Assembly: GCF_046736075.1 (NCBI RefSeq)
Contig: NZ_CP177163.1
Location: forward strand, 2,046,001 to 2,110,000
Direction of reading: 5' to 3'
DNA length: 64,000 nucleotides
Source of the DNA: Stenotrophomonas sp046736075
GTDB lineage: Bacteria; Pseudomonadota; Gammaproteobacteria; Xanthomonadales; Xanthomonadaceae
The notes below the pieces were generated by a model that worked only from the letters and a program-made list of their open reading frames with translations, was not told the origin of the DNA and searched no databases. The position numbers and the translations under genes are program-made. Shown piece by piece: positions 1 to 8,911 of this stretch. Each line of letters opens with the position of its first letter. Position 1 is the first letter of the stretch.

Positions 1-552
1 GCGGTGACGGTCGAGCAGATGGCAGCGCAGGTCGCGCAGGCTGGGGTCCTGCCCAACACGACCGATGTGGAAGAACGCATACGGCGAGCCCCAAGGTACG
101 ACGACGACGCCACCGGGACCGTTGTGGCGGAAGAAATAGATCTTGCGGGTGATGCGGTTGAAGCGGACCGGGTAGTGGGTGTACTGGAAAAGGTCTTTGC
201 GGAGGTGGACATGCCAGAAGTAAAGGGGAAAACCAACGAGGGGTACCCCAATCATGAGAATACTCAGCATGCTCTCAACAAGACCATCGTCCATCTGTAT
301 GAAGTCAATCGATATCCAGACGAGAAAAGCAAAGAATGCAATCGAACATGTGGATAAATTCATTGTTGCGGCCATCCCCTTCACCTTGAAGGTCCGGTCC
401 GTGAATTCAAGAACGGTCGAGTTGAAGGAGATCATTCCGAACGCATCGTCCGGAACATGCGATCCTGGCGAGTCCTTCAGAAGCTGCGCTGCCTCTTCGT
501 TACGAAGCAGCGCGCGTCGCGTTGTGAATTCTGGATGCCACCCGGTCAGCAT
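1..552 (-). CDS. DUF6708-like membrane protein, candidate T6SS immunity protein (3' end outside window)
   Basis: First 184 codons of a third paralogue of the genes at 725-1720 and 2186-3178; the 3' end lies beyond the left edge. The ATG at 552 matches the MLTGW start of the 2186-3178 gene. It follows a GTGGAG ribosome-binding site, and an in-frame TAG sits four codons upstream. The first ~110 residues are divergent and contain two hydrophobic stretches. From HLRKDLFQYTHYPVRFNRIT onward the protein is almost identical to its paralogues, and near identity holds in the DNA as well. The position downstream of a VasX-like toxin suggests an immunity role; this is inference. No function has been shown for the sequence itself. 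Confidence 0.72.
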   Translation of the reverse strand, partial: MLTGWHPEFTTRRALLRNEEAAQLLKDSPGSHVPDDAFGMISFNSTVLEFTDRTFKVKGMAATMNLSTCSIAFFAFLVWISIDFIQMDDGLVESMLSILMIGVPLVGFPLYFWHVHLRKDLFQYTHYPVRFNRITRKIYFFRHNGPGGVVVVPWGSPYAFFHIGRVGQDPSLRDLRCHLLDRHR

Positions 553-724
553 GCCGGTGCTCCACTATCTTTCTCGTGCTTCCTGCATTCATTCCCTTCT
601 GCGCAATGGCGCTCGTCCCTCAATCTTGGCCGACACTCAAGTGCACTACCGCAGGAGTACCTGCAGTCAGGCTGAGCCCAGCGCTTGGCCAACCAGACGT
701 CCGGCATGAAGGAAGCGTGTACAT
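553..724. other. Inter-cassette spacer, no convincing gene
   Basis: The 172 bases between the immunity genes at 725-1720 and 1-552 occupy the place where an orphan toxin tip sits in the neighbouring cassette (1713-2186). A 62-codon minus-strand frame (734 down to 546, GTG start) runs from the stop of one gene to the start of the next. Its product has no recognisable similarity to the toxin tip, and only its first codons are shared, because they lie in the repeated end of the upstream gene. It may be a scar left by loss of a tip. Confidence 0.4.
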
Positions 725-1720
725 TCACCGCCACAGCATGCGCTCCCGATGCCGCTGCAGCGCCCGTGCGTAGATCGCCGGATCGCTGGCAAACTCGGCC
801 ATGAAGCGCGGTTCCGGCAATGCATAGGGATCACCCGGCGCAATGGCGCACTCGGCCTCCAGCTCCGGAGGAAACAACGGTGCACGGCAGGTCTTGAAGG
901 TGAGCCATCTACTGAGCGTCAATGCGCCGTAGATGGGAAGCATCAGCGTGGAGCGCAGCGGAAACAGCGTGGTGCCCATCATCAGGCACACCAGCATCCA
1001 GCAGTTGCGCAGCGTGCCCTTCGGCGAGAGGGTGATTACACGGTCCAGCGGATCGTCGAAGCACTGTTCCGGCCCGTCTTTCATGTAGCGGCAGATCAAC
1101 GCCCACTGCTCACGGATGTCGTCGTCATGATTCCAGAAGTGGCCAATGGTGAAGGTCTGCTGTACCTGGCGGTGACGGTTGAGCAGATGGCAGCGAAGAT
1201 CACGCAGATTGGGGTCCTGACCGCCTCGCCCGATGTGAAAGAACGCATACGGCGAGCCCCAGGGTACGACGACCACGCCGCCGGGACCGTTGTGGCGGAA
1301 GAAATAGATCTTGCGGGTGATGCGGTTGAAGCGGACCGGGTAGTGGGTGTACTGGAAGAGGTCCTTTCTCAAGTGAAGTGTCCAGAACAGCCACCACCCA
1401 CCTATGCCAGCAACGAAAGGGAACAGCAACGAGAGAAGGCTCTCCACCATCTCTTCGTGAATGGTGACCACAAGTTCGGCAACGGCCACCAACCCCACGA
1501 GAATCCCCAGCGACACGACCAGCTGAATAAGCGTCGGCCCCATTCCTTTGATTTTGAACGTGCGATCAACAAATTCGATGTATACGGAGTTGAATGTGAC
1601 TAAGCCTACGGCGTCGTCGGGTGTGGCTCGCTCCATTCCTGAAGGATTGAGCTCTGCCAGAGCTTCATCGTTTGAGATGCTCCGACCGTATTTGAACGGA
1701 GGCTGCCATCCACTAAGCAC
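725..1720 (-). CDS. DUF6708-like membrane protein, candidate immunity protein (second cassette)
   Basis: 331-residue paralogue of the 2186-3178 and 1-552 products. I chose the GTG at 1720 over the GTG at 1726 for two reasons: it aligns with the MLTGW start of its paralogues, and a GGAGG lies five bases upstream, inside the end of the orphan toxin-tip gene, which it overlaps by 8 bases. Two hydrophobic segments lie at about residues 64-88 and 92-118, and a third around 240-265. The C-terminal ~220 residues nearly match the paralogues, while the N-terminal third differs. This mosaic suggests that specificity lies in the N-terminal membrane part. Immunity to the upstream toxin tip is inferred from gene order. 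Confidence 0.75.
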   Translation of the reverse strand: MLSGWQPPFKYGRSISNDEALAELNPSGMERATPDDAVGLVTFNSVYIEFVDRTFKIKGMGPTLIQLVVSLGILVGLVAVAELVVTIHEEMVESLLSLLFPFVAGIGGWWLFWTLHLRKDLFQYTHYPVRFNRITRKIYFFRHNGPGGVVVVPWGSPYAFFHIGRGGQDPNLRDLRCHLLNRHRQVQQTFTIGHFWNHDDDIREQWALICRYMKDGPEQCFDDPLDRVITLSPKGTLRNCWMLVCLMMGTTLFPLRSTLMLPIYGALTLSRWLTFKTCRAPLFPPELEAECAIAPGDPYALPEPRFMAEFASDPAIYARALQRHRERMLWR

Positions 1721-2186
1721 CTTCACCTCCCCTCAATGCTCTGAGCGCGGCGTTCTGCGATTCCAGATCAGCAAAGCGCCCTGACTCATTACCTCCGAAA
1801 TGAATGGTCTTATCCAACCAGCGCTGTACCCCGTCGGGTTTGAACCACGCAACCACCACGGTGGTGATGGCAGCCACAATCAGCAGAATGATTGCGACCG
1901 GAATTCCGTAACCGGACATCATCAGCGCAGACGCCAACGCGCCTAAAAATCCTAACCCCATCATGCTGATTCCATACACCCTATTGAGTTCCGCGTCCCT
2001 GTAGCCATCTGCGAACGTGAGTGCACCCAACACCACACCTGTCACCCCACTCAACCAACGCCCGCTTGCCTTCACCACCGCCGCTTTCGTATCGGCCCTG
2101 AAACTCCACCGGCCCATCGGCTCGGTCCGCTTCTGCGGAGGGACCGACTGCGTGCGCACCTTGTGACAATGGGAAAACAAAGCCAT
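1713..2186 (-). CDS. Orphan C-terminal tip of a VasX-like T6SS effector
   Basis: 157-residue protein equivalent to the last ~130 residues of the full effector at 3180-5894. Homology starts abruptly at EPMGRW and runs through FRADTKAAVVKASGRWLSGV, a hydrophobic hairpin and a WLDK...HFG tail. The ~20 residues before EPMGRW (from MALFSHCHK) match nothing in the effector. The ATG at 2186 overlaps the TGA of the upstream immunity gene by one base; a GTG at 2195 is the alternative start. The fragment lacks the N-terminal secretion region, so it is unlikely to be delivered alone. It resembles the orphan tip cassettes of polymorphic toxins, which can recombine into the parent gene. It could also be a decaying remnant. 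Confidence 0.7.
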   Translation of the reverse strand: MALFSHCHKVRTQSVPPQKRTEPMGRWSFRADTKAAVVKASGRWLSGVTGVVLGALTFADGYRDAELNRVYGISMMGLGFLGALASALMMSGYGIPVAIILLIVAAITTVVVAWFKPDGVQRWLDKTIHFGGNESGRFADLESQNAALRALRGGEGA

Positions 2187-3178
2187 CACCGCCACAGCAT
2201 GCGCTCCCGATGCCGCTGCTGCGCCCGTGCGTAGATGGCAGGATCAGAAGCAAATTCGGCCATGAAGCGCGGCTCGGGCAGCGAGTGCGGATCATCTGGG
2301 GCAACGGCGCACTCAGCCTCCAGCTCGGGTGGGAACACCGGTGCACGGCAGGTCTTGAAGGTGAGCCAGCGACTGAGCGTCAAGGCACCGTAGATCGGCA
2401 GCATCAGCGTGTAGCGCAGCGGAAAGAACGTAGTGCCCATCATCAGACACACCAGCATCCAGCAGTTGCGCAGCGTGCCCTTTGGCGAGAGGGTGATCAC
2501 GCGGTCCAGTGGATCGTCGAAACAATGCTCTGGCCCATCCTGCATGTAGCGGCAGATCAGCGCCCACTGCTCGCGGATGTCGTCGTCATGGCTCCAGAAG
2601 TGACCAATGGTGAAGGTCTGCTGTACCTGGCGGTGACGGTCGAGCAGATGGCAGCGCAGATCGCGCAGGCTGGGGTCCTGCCCGCCACGGCCGATGTGGA
2701 AGAACGCATACGGCGAGCCCCAAGGCACGACGACGACGCCACCGGGACCGTTGTGGCGGAAGAAGTAGATCTTGCGGGTGATGCGGTTGAACCGGACCGG
2801 GTAGTGAGTGTACTGGAAGAGGTCTTTTCGGAGGTGGAGATTCCATAGGAGGGCGACGCACGTCGCGAGCCCGATCGTGAACATGGCGAGTGAAGCCCAG
2901 TCACTAGATTCATTCATTCGCCCGTCTATATTTGCGACGAAGTAGATGTAGACACACGCCATGAATGCTTCTCCCGCCATTAGCGAGAGCGTTGACGCCA
3001 TGCCCTTGATCTTGAATGAACGATCAACGAACTCAATATACGTCGAGTTGAAGCAGATCATTCCAAGCGCATCATCAGGGAGGATATTTCCTGCACTCTC
3101 GACGCTTAGTGCGCCGATAAGCTCGGATTCCATGAGACGACGGTGGCGGGAGAACTTCGGGCTCCATCCAGTTAGCAT
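2186..3178 (-). CDS. DUF6708-like membrane protein, candidate immunity protein of the full-length effector
   Basis: 330-residue protein. The ATG at 3178 begins one base after the effector stop (TAG at 3182-3180), so the two are probably translationally coupled. Longer upstream starts would run into the effector gene and break the MLTGW alignment with the paralogues. Two hydrophobic segments lie between residues ~55 and ~120 and one near the middle of the C-terminal half. The C-terminal region is shared almost unchanged with the genes at 725-1720 and 1-552. A membrane protein encoded directly behind a pore-forming toxin is the usual layout of a bacteriocin or T6SS immunity gene, but the pairing is inference. 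Confidence 0.78.
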   Translation of the reverse strand: MLTGWSPKFSRHRRLMESELIGALSVESAGNILPDDALGMICFNSTYIEFVDRSFKIKGMASTLSLMAGEAFMACVYIYFVANIDGRMNESSDWASLAMFTIGLATCVALLWNLHLRKDLFQYTHYPVRFNRITRKIYFFRHNGPGGVVVVPWGSPYAFFHIGRGGQDPSLRDLRCHLLDRHRQVQQTFTIGHFWSHDDDIREQWALICRYMQDGPEHCFDDPLDRVITLSPKGTLRNCWMLVCLMMGTTFFPLRYTLMLPIYGALTLSRWLTFKTCRAPVFPPELEAECAVAPDDPHSLPEPRFMAEFASDPAIYARAQQRHRERMLWR

Positions 3179-3179
3179 T

Positions 3180-5894
3180 CTAGATACGCCCCAATTTCTT
3201 TGCAGCGTCAGATTGAGCTTCCAGATTTTCAAATGCACCATTGGTGTTTTTTCCAAAGTGCATCACTCGATCCAACCACCGCTCCATTTCGTCTGGCTTC
3301 AAAAAGGCAACGATTGTGGTTACAACAGCGCTTGCGATCATGAGGGTAATTGCTATGGGTATTCCGGCGCCGGTCAGCATCAAAAGCGATGCAGCCAATG
3401 TCATCGACCCTGCCAAGCCCATCATCAGCCCATAGCTGACATCCAAGTCGTAGTCCTTCACACCCTCATAGACGGTCAACGCCCCCAACACAACGCCCCC
3501 CACCCCACTCAACCAACGCCCACTCGCCTTCACCACTGCCGCCTTCGTATCCGCCCTGAACATCCACCGGCCCATTGGCTCGGCCAGCTTCTGCGAGAAC
3601 CACGGCAGCTTGGTGCCGACCTCGCCCATGACCATCGCCGCATCACCCAGCAGCGCCGCCACACCCGCGCTGAAGTTGGCCGCGAGCAGCCCGCGCGTGC
3701 CGGCCGAAGCGGTGGCCAACTGTTTGTGGAGCTGGCCCAGGCTGGCCGACGCCAGCACCAGGCCGGCCATGCCGTAGCCGAGCGAGGTGCTGCCCAGGTT
3801 GGACAGGCTTGCGCGCATCGCATCGTGCACGTCCAGCACGGTCAGCGTGCGCATCAGCTCGGCCTGGCGCCCCGGGCCGGTGATGACGGCCTTGGCGTTG
3901 AGCGCCTTGAACAGCGTCAGCTGATCGGCGTCCACCAGCGCGACCATGCCAAACCGGAACCTGCCATCGCGGATATCGACGTCGGTGGTCTCAATCACTT
4001 CGGCCGCTGCCGCCGCGGCCTGCTGCGCACTGTTCAGACCGGCGCGCGCCGCCAGTTGCATCGCCAGCGCCTTGCGGGCCCGTTTGGGCGTGGTGTGCCC
4101 GACCAGATCGACCAGCTCGGTCCCGGGCGAAGCCGCCTGTGCCAGCGCCGTGAGCAGCCCCACCTGCCAGCGGGCGGGTAGCTTGCCGACATCATGGGCG
4201 ATCATGCCGCCGATCTCGTTGCCGATGATGCGCGATATCGGGCCGGAGATCTGCTCCACCAGCCGGGCCATGCCTTGGAACATGCCGCCGAGCTTGGCGG
4301 CCGTTTCGGCGTCCAGCAGGCTCTTGAGGGCGTTGGACACTCCATTGGCGGCCACCAGCCAGTCGCGCGCGCCCGGTGCGGTGGAGGTACTGGCCAAGGT
4401 GTCCTTCCACACCGCGATCAAGGTGTCCTGATTCCACATCTGGGCGCGCAGCACGATCGCATTGGGGTCGAGCGGATCGCCGTGGGTGAGGCAGTCCAGC
4501 ACGTACTTGAAGACCTTGCCGCGGGAGGTCGCATCACGCAGCAGCGTGGTCACCACTTCCTGGTAGAGCACGCCGCTGAGGGTGTTGGCGCTGTCGAAAT
4601 GGCCGGTCATGTGCTGCCTGAACGCTGCGGCGGACAGCCAGGCGATGTAGGCATCGTCGAGCGCGGCGATGTTCTGTTGGTAGAACGCCTGCTGCTCCAC
4701 GGCATAGGTCTGCGTGAGCCACCGCGTGTGTCCGTCCTCGTCGCGAAGGTGCCTGCGATACTTCTTCCAGGAGGCCTGGCCGAGCGCCACAACGTCCGCC
4801 TCGTCCTTTACCGCGAACACGTCGTCGGTCCAGGTGGGCAGTGGCCGGGCCAACTGGTCCGACCCCGTCCTGCCGCCCAGTACGGTCACCACGCCCCTGC
4901 CCAGCCGGGCGTTGCGCCCGCGCCGGTGCGCTTCGTCTTCGAGCGCGCCCTGGCGGATCGCCGCCTGCAGCGCGGAGATCGCGGCGGCCGATTGGCGCTT
5001 TTCCTGCCGCTCGGGTTCATTCTCCCAATCCAGTATCCGGGCGATGGCGAGCTGGTTGAGGTCGGCGATGATGCCGACCGGGTCATCCAACGCCACCAGC
5101 GCCGGGGCCACGGCCAGCGGATGTCCGGGAGTGACCTGCCGCCCAGCGAGGCGGGCCTGTGCGCTCAGCAGATCGATCTGCACGCGTGCGTACTGGACCG
5201 GCGCGCACAGGCTGTGTTCCAGCGTGTGGACGCCGGGCAGCACGGTGACGGTCGGCAGGTTGGTTGCGTCGGGTGTGTTTGGCAGCAGCCGTTCGGCCGC
5301 CGCCGCGTGGAACTCCGCCACCTGGTCCAGCGCCTGGTGCAGGGCCGCAACGTGCGGCTGTGCCGTGGCCGATGCGGCCCATCGGCCGACATCGATACGC
5401 CGCATGCTGCGGGCGCGATAGGTGGCATCCCGATGCCGCTGCCAGACCCGTGGCGTCCACGGTGCGGTGCTGAACGCCAGCCACAACCGGTTGCCGAACG
5501 CGGCGTCCGGGATGACGATGCATTTGGCGAACAGACCGCTGCCATGCCGCGAGCAGCGCGCCGGGGCGTCATCGCTCTGCGGCGGCGGGGTGGCATCGCG
5601 GATGTCGAAGGCGGTCAGATCGCCGCGATCGTTGGCTTGCCACGCCAGCCATTCGTCGCGTGCTTCGTTGTAGGCATAGACGTAGCCGCCACGCAGCAGA
5701 CGCAGCGTGTAATGCGCATCACCGGCCGGCAACGCGATGTCCTGCACGCCCGCCCCGAACGGCGCAGCCAGCCCGGGTGCGGGCCGGCGGACCTCCGGAT
5801 CGGCGCGTGCCACCGCGTAACGCGCCAGCAGGATCGGAAAGCCGAAGGTGATGCAGTTCGGGCAGTAGGCGGGGTGGTCGACGGGATCGCTCAC
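3180..5894 (-). CDS. VasX-like (BTH_I2691-type) T6SS effector, putative pore former
   Basis: 904-residue protein. The N-terminus has the toxin_VasX-type signature, a CPNC motif followed by FPILLARYAVA near residues 11-30. A long middle region follows, and the last ~200 residues contain several hydrophobic stretches, including a predicted hairpin around LMMGLAGSMTLAASLLMLTG, as expected for a colicin-like membrane-disrupting toxin. I chose GTG 5894 because it overlaps the TGA of the adaptor gene (GTGA); a GTG at 5933 would add 13 residues. It lies directly behind a DUF4123 adaptor and in front of a candidate immunity gene, forming an adaptor-effector-immunity operon. No vgrG is in the window, so this is an auxiliary cassette loaded by a VgrG encoded elsewhere. 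Family placement is good; pore activity is inferred. Confidence 0.85.
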   Translation of the reverse strand: MSDPVDHPAYCPNCITFGFPILLARYAVARADPEVRRPAPGLAAPFGAGVQDIALPAGDAHYTLRLLRGGYVYAYNEARDEWLAWQANDRGDLTAFDIRDATPPPQSDDAPARCSRHGSGLFAKCIVIPDAAFGNRLWLAFSTAPWTPRVWQRHRDATYRARSMRRIDVGRWAASATAQPHVAALHQALDQVAEFHAAAAERLLPNTPDATNLPTVTVLPGVHTLEHSLCAPVQYARVQIDLLSAQARLAGRQVTPGHPLAVAPALVALDDPVGIIADLNQLAIARILDWENEPERQEKRQSAAAISALQAAIRQGALEDEAHRRGRNARLGRGVVTVLGGRTGSDQLARPLPTWTDDVFAVKDEADVVALGQASWKKYRRHLRDEDGHTRWLTQTYAVEQQAFYQQNIAALDDAYIAWLSAAAFRQHMTGHFDSANTLSGVLYQEVVTTLLRDATSRGKVFKYVLDCLTHGDPLDPNAIVLRAQMWNQDTLIAVWKDTLASTSTAPGARDWLVAANGVSNALKSLLDAETAAKLGGMFQGMARLVEQISGPISRIIGNEIGGMIAHDVGKLPARWQVGLLTALAQAASPGTELVDLVGHTTPKRARKALAMQLAARAGLNSAQQAAAAAAEVIETTDVDIRDGRFRFGMVALVDADQLTLFKALNAKAVITGPGRQAELMRTLTVLDVHDAMRASLSNLGSTSLGYGMAGLVLASASLGQLHKQLATASAGTRGLLAANFSAGVAALLGDAAMVMGEVGTKLPWFSQKLAEPMGRWMFRADTKAAVVKASGRWLSGVGGVVLGALTVYEGVKDYDLDVSYGLMMGLAGSMTLAASLLMLTGAGIPIAITLMIASAVVTTIVAFLKPDEMERWLDRVMHFGKNTNGAFENLEAQSDAAKKLGRI

Positions 5895-6736
5895 GCTGCC
5901 TGGCCGTTGCTGTTGCGTCGCAGGTACTGGCACGCCATGACATAGGACATACCGCGGCTGCGGAAGTGGGCCAGGCGCTGCCTGACGTCCGGGCGCTGCT
6001 GGAAGCCACTGCCGTGGCGCAGGCGCTGGCAGGCGTACAGGCGCAGGTCGGCCGGATCGTCCAGGCCCACTGCACGGGCTTCGTGTATGCCGTCCAGCAA
6101 CGCGCGTACTCCCCCCTCCCCGGTGCCTTCGCCGGCCTGTGCCAGGTCGCGCAGGCAGCGGTTGAGTACGCCGATCTGGGCCAGGTCCCGCATCTGCGCC
6201 GGCTGCAGATGCAGGCCCTGCGAGGGCACCACCGCAGGGCGCGCATGTGCGCGCCAGGTGCCGCTCACCGGCTCATGCCAGAGCCACGTCACCACCGGGC
6301 CCATGACGCAGGCCATCTGTGCCGGCGTCAGCAACCAGCGCAGGTGGCGGAACACGCCGGGATCGTGCAGGCGCAGCCATCCCGGGCCAACGCCGGGTTG
6401 CACGAGCCGCATCACGCGTTGCAGGTGGCTGCGGGCGGCAGGGGCGTCGTCGCAGGCCAGCAGCGCGCAGAACAGCGGGCGCCCGTACTCGCGCAGATGT
6501 GCGTCGGCCTGATCGAGCAGTTGCAGCCGCCGGTCCCACGCGAGCGCCTCCAGCGTGACCAGCCGCGGCGGATGCCGCACGCGTCCTGCCAGCCCTTCCG
6601 GCTGAAGTACCTGGGTGGGAAGGTCGGCGAACCGGGCCGGCGCGACGTCGCGTGGATCGAGCAGCGCGTGGGTCTGCGCGAGGAACACGCGGTGCCACAG
6701 CTCGATGGGGGCTGCAGCGGGAGTATCCAGGTCCAT
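5891..6736 (-). CDS. DUF4123-type T6SS effector adaptor/chaperone
   Basis: 281-residue protein resembling DUF4123 adaptors, which load effectors onto VgrG spikes. Supporting features are an N-terminal region rich in aromatic and Leu residues (FLAQTHALLDPRDV, WDRRLQLLDQADAHL) and a WLW..P segment near the middle. The C-terminal region is Arg- and Leu-rich. The ATG at 6736 (MDLDTP) was preferred to a start 30 codons upstream, whose extra residues look noncoding. Its stop overlaps the effector start by 4 bases, so the two should be made together. Upstream is a 247-base gap holding a hairpin, so the cassette promoter should lie between about 6737 and 6935. Confidence 0.75.
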   Translation of the reverse strand: MDLDTPAAAPIELWHRVFLAQTHALLDPRDVAPARFADLPTQVLQPEGLAGRVRHPPRLVTLEALAWDRRLQLLDQADAHLREYGRPLFCALLACDDAPAARSHLQRVMRLVQPGVGPGWLRLHDPGVFRHLRWLLTPAQMACVMGPVVTWLWHEPVSGTWRAHARPAVVPSQGLHLQPAQMRDLAQIGVLNRCLRDLAQAGEGTGEGGVRALLDGIHEARAVGLDDPADLRLYACQRLRHGSGFQQRPDVRQRLAHFRSRGMSYVMACQYLRRNSNGQAA

Positions 6737-6938
6737 GAAAGGGCGATGTCGATGGTGTCGTCCAAGGCTAGGAACGACACGCCTGGCGGAGTAGAGCCAG
6801 AACCGACATCCGCTCGAGGACGTCACACTTCAACGATTGCGATATTTAGACAACTGCGCGGCTCGAATCGATGCCGCCTATTGCAAACGTATCCGGTCCA
6901 CCGTCGGGGGCCGACCGGCACGTCCAGAACATCATCGT

Positions 6939-6974
6939 GCGCGGTGCGATGGCGTTGCTGCCATCGCACCGCGC
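6939..6974. terminator. 15-bp perfect hairpin between divergently placed units
   Basis: GCGCGGTGCGATGGC, a 6-base loop GTTGCT, and the exact reverse complement. It begins 10 bases past the natB stop on the minus strand. There is no U-run on either side, so it may be a Rho-independent-like end, an RNA 3'-protecting hairpin, or a protein site. Confidence 0.55.
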
Positions 6975-6983
6975 GCCGCACGA

Positions 6984-8164
6984 TCAGCCCGAGATCGCCA
7001 ACCGTTCCTGGTGGTAGCGGCGAATGGCCGCAATCCAGAGCACAGCCGCCAGGCCGAAGCCGGCCGCCAGGTACACGCCCCACATCTGCGCACTGATGGT
7101 TTCGTGGCGGATGATCTTGAGCAGCATCTGGTTCTGGGCCAGGAACGGCACGGCGAACTGCCACAGTTCGCTCTTCAGCGGGTACACCATCAAGGCATAG
7201 CTGGGCAGCATCGGCAGCAGCATCAGCCAGGTCATGTGGCTCTGCGCTTCCTTCATGCTCTTGGCGGCCGCCGAGAGGAAGGTCAGCAGCGAGGTGCCGA
7301 TGAACAGCATCGGCGTCATGATCAGCAGCATCTGCATCATCGGCAGGAAGCCCATGTTGAGCTGACGCCCGGGGCCGGTGGTGGACAGCTGCGCGCTGAG
7401 CTTGAAGGCCAGCAGCGTGAGCAGCAGCGAAGCCATGCCCACCGCACAGGCGGCGGTGATCTTGCCGCTGACGATGGCACTGCGCGACGCCGGCGTGGCC
7501 AGCAACGGCTCCAGCGACTGTCGCTCGCGCTCACCGGCAGTGGTGTCCATCACCAGGTAGGCGCCGCCCAGGAACGAGGTGATGATCAGCAGCAGCGGCA
7601 GCAGCACCGACAGCAGGAGACCGCGCTTGGCTTCGGCGGTGGCCATGTCCTGGGTCGCGATGTCCAGCGGCCGTGCGACCTGGGCATCGATACCACGGGC
7701 AAGCAGACGCAACGCGCCCACCTGCTGGCTGTATCCGCCCAATGCGGCTTCCAGACGCGAGCTGGGAATGTCGGCACTGCGGCGCGTGCTGTCCTTGACG
7801 ATCTCCACCAGTGCCGGGCGTCCCGCTTCCCAGTCCTTGGCGAACCCGGGCGAGATGCGCAGGGCGACGTCGATCTTCTGGTCGCGGATGGCAGTGGTCA
7901 GGTCGTCCGGTGCCGCCACCGTGTTGAGCCCCTGCGCAGCCAGGAAGCGCACCAGGTTCGGGGCATGTTCGGCACCGATCGTGGCGATCTCCAGCGGCTT
8001 GTCGATCTGCGATTTGACCCGGCTTTCCGCCAGCTTGCCCATGCCCAGGAACAGCAGCGGGTACAGCAGTGGCCCGAGCAGCAGGGTCAGCGCGAGCGTG
8101 CGCCGATCACGCGAGAGGTCGCGCAGTTCCTTGCGCATCACGATCCACAACGTAGCGAACGAAC

Positions 8165-8168
<4 letters not shown>
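6984..8168 (-). CDS. natB: ABC-2 type permease, NatB-like
   Basis: 394-residue inner-membrane permease of an ABC exporter. There is one membrane helix near residues 25-45, a long extracytoplasmic domain to about residue 185, then five further helices beginning at LLLSVLLPLLLIITSFL. This 1+5 arrangement, with a large loop after the first helix, is typical of NatB/YhaP permeases. The ERERQSLEPLLATP motif after the second helix is characteristic of the family. Its ATG overlaps the natA stop (ATGA). NatAB in Bacillus exports sodium, but many homologues have unknown cargo. Coupling to a secreted peptidase lipoprotein here leaves the substrate open. Confidence 0.88.

Positions 8169-8907
<739 letters not shown>

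Positions 8908-8911
<4 letters not shown>

Noticed and set aside
3241..3435. Small plus-strand frame near the effector 3' end
   Set aside because: It lies within the coding region of the minus-strand toxin tip and has no RBS or similarity.
4194..5945. Long plus-strand open frame opposite the T6SS effector
   Set aside because: It is a GC-driven shadow. The minus-strand frame has family motifs, proper starts and coupled neighbours; the plus-strand product has none.
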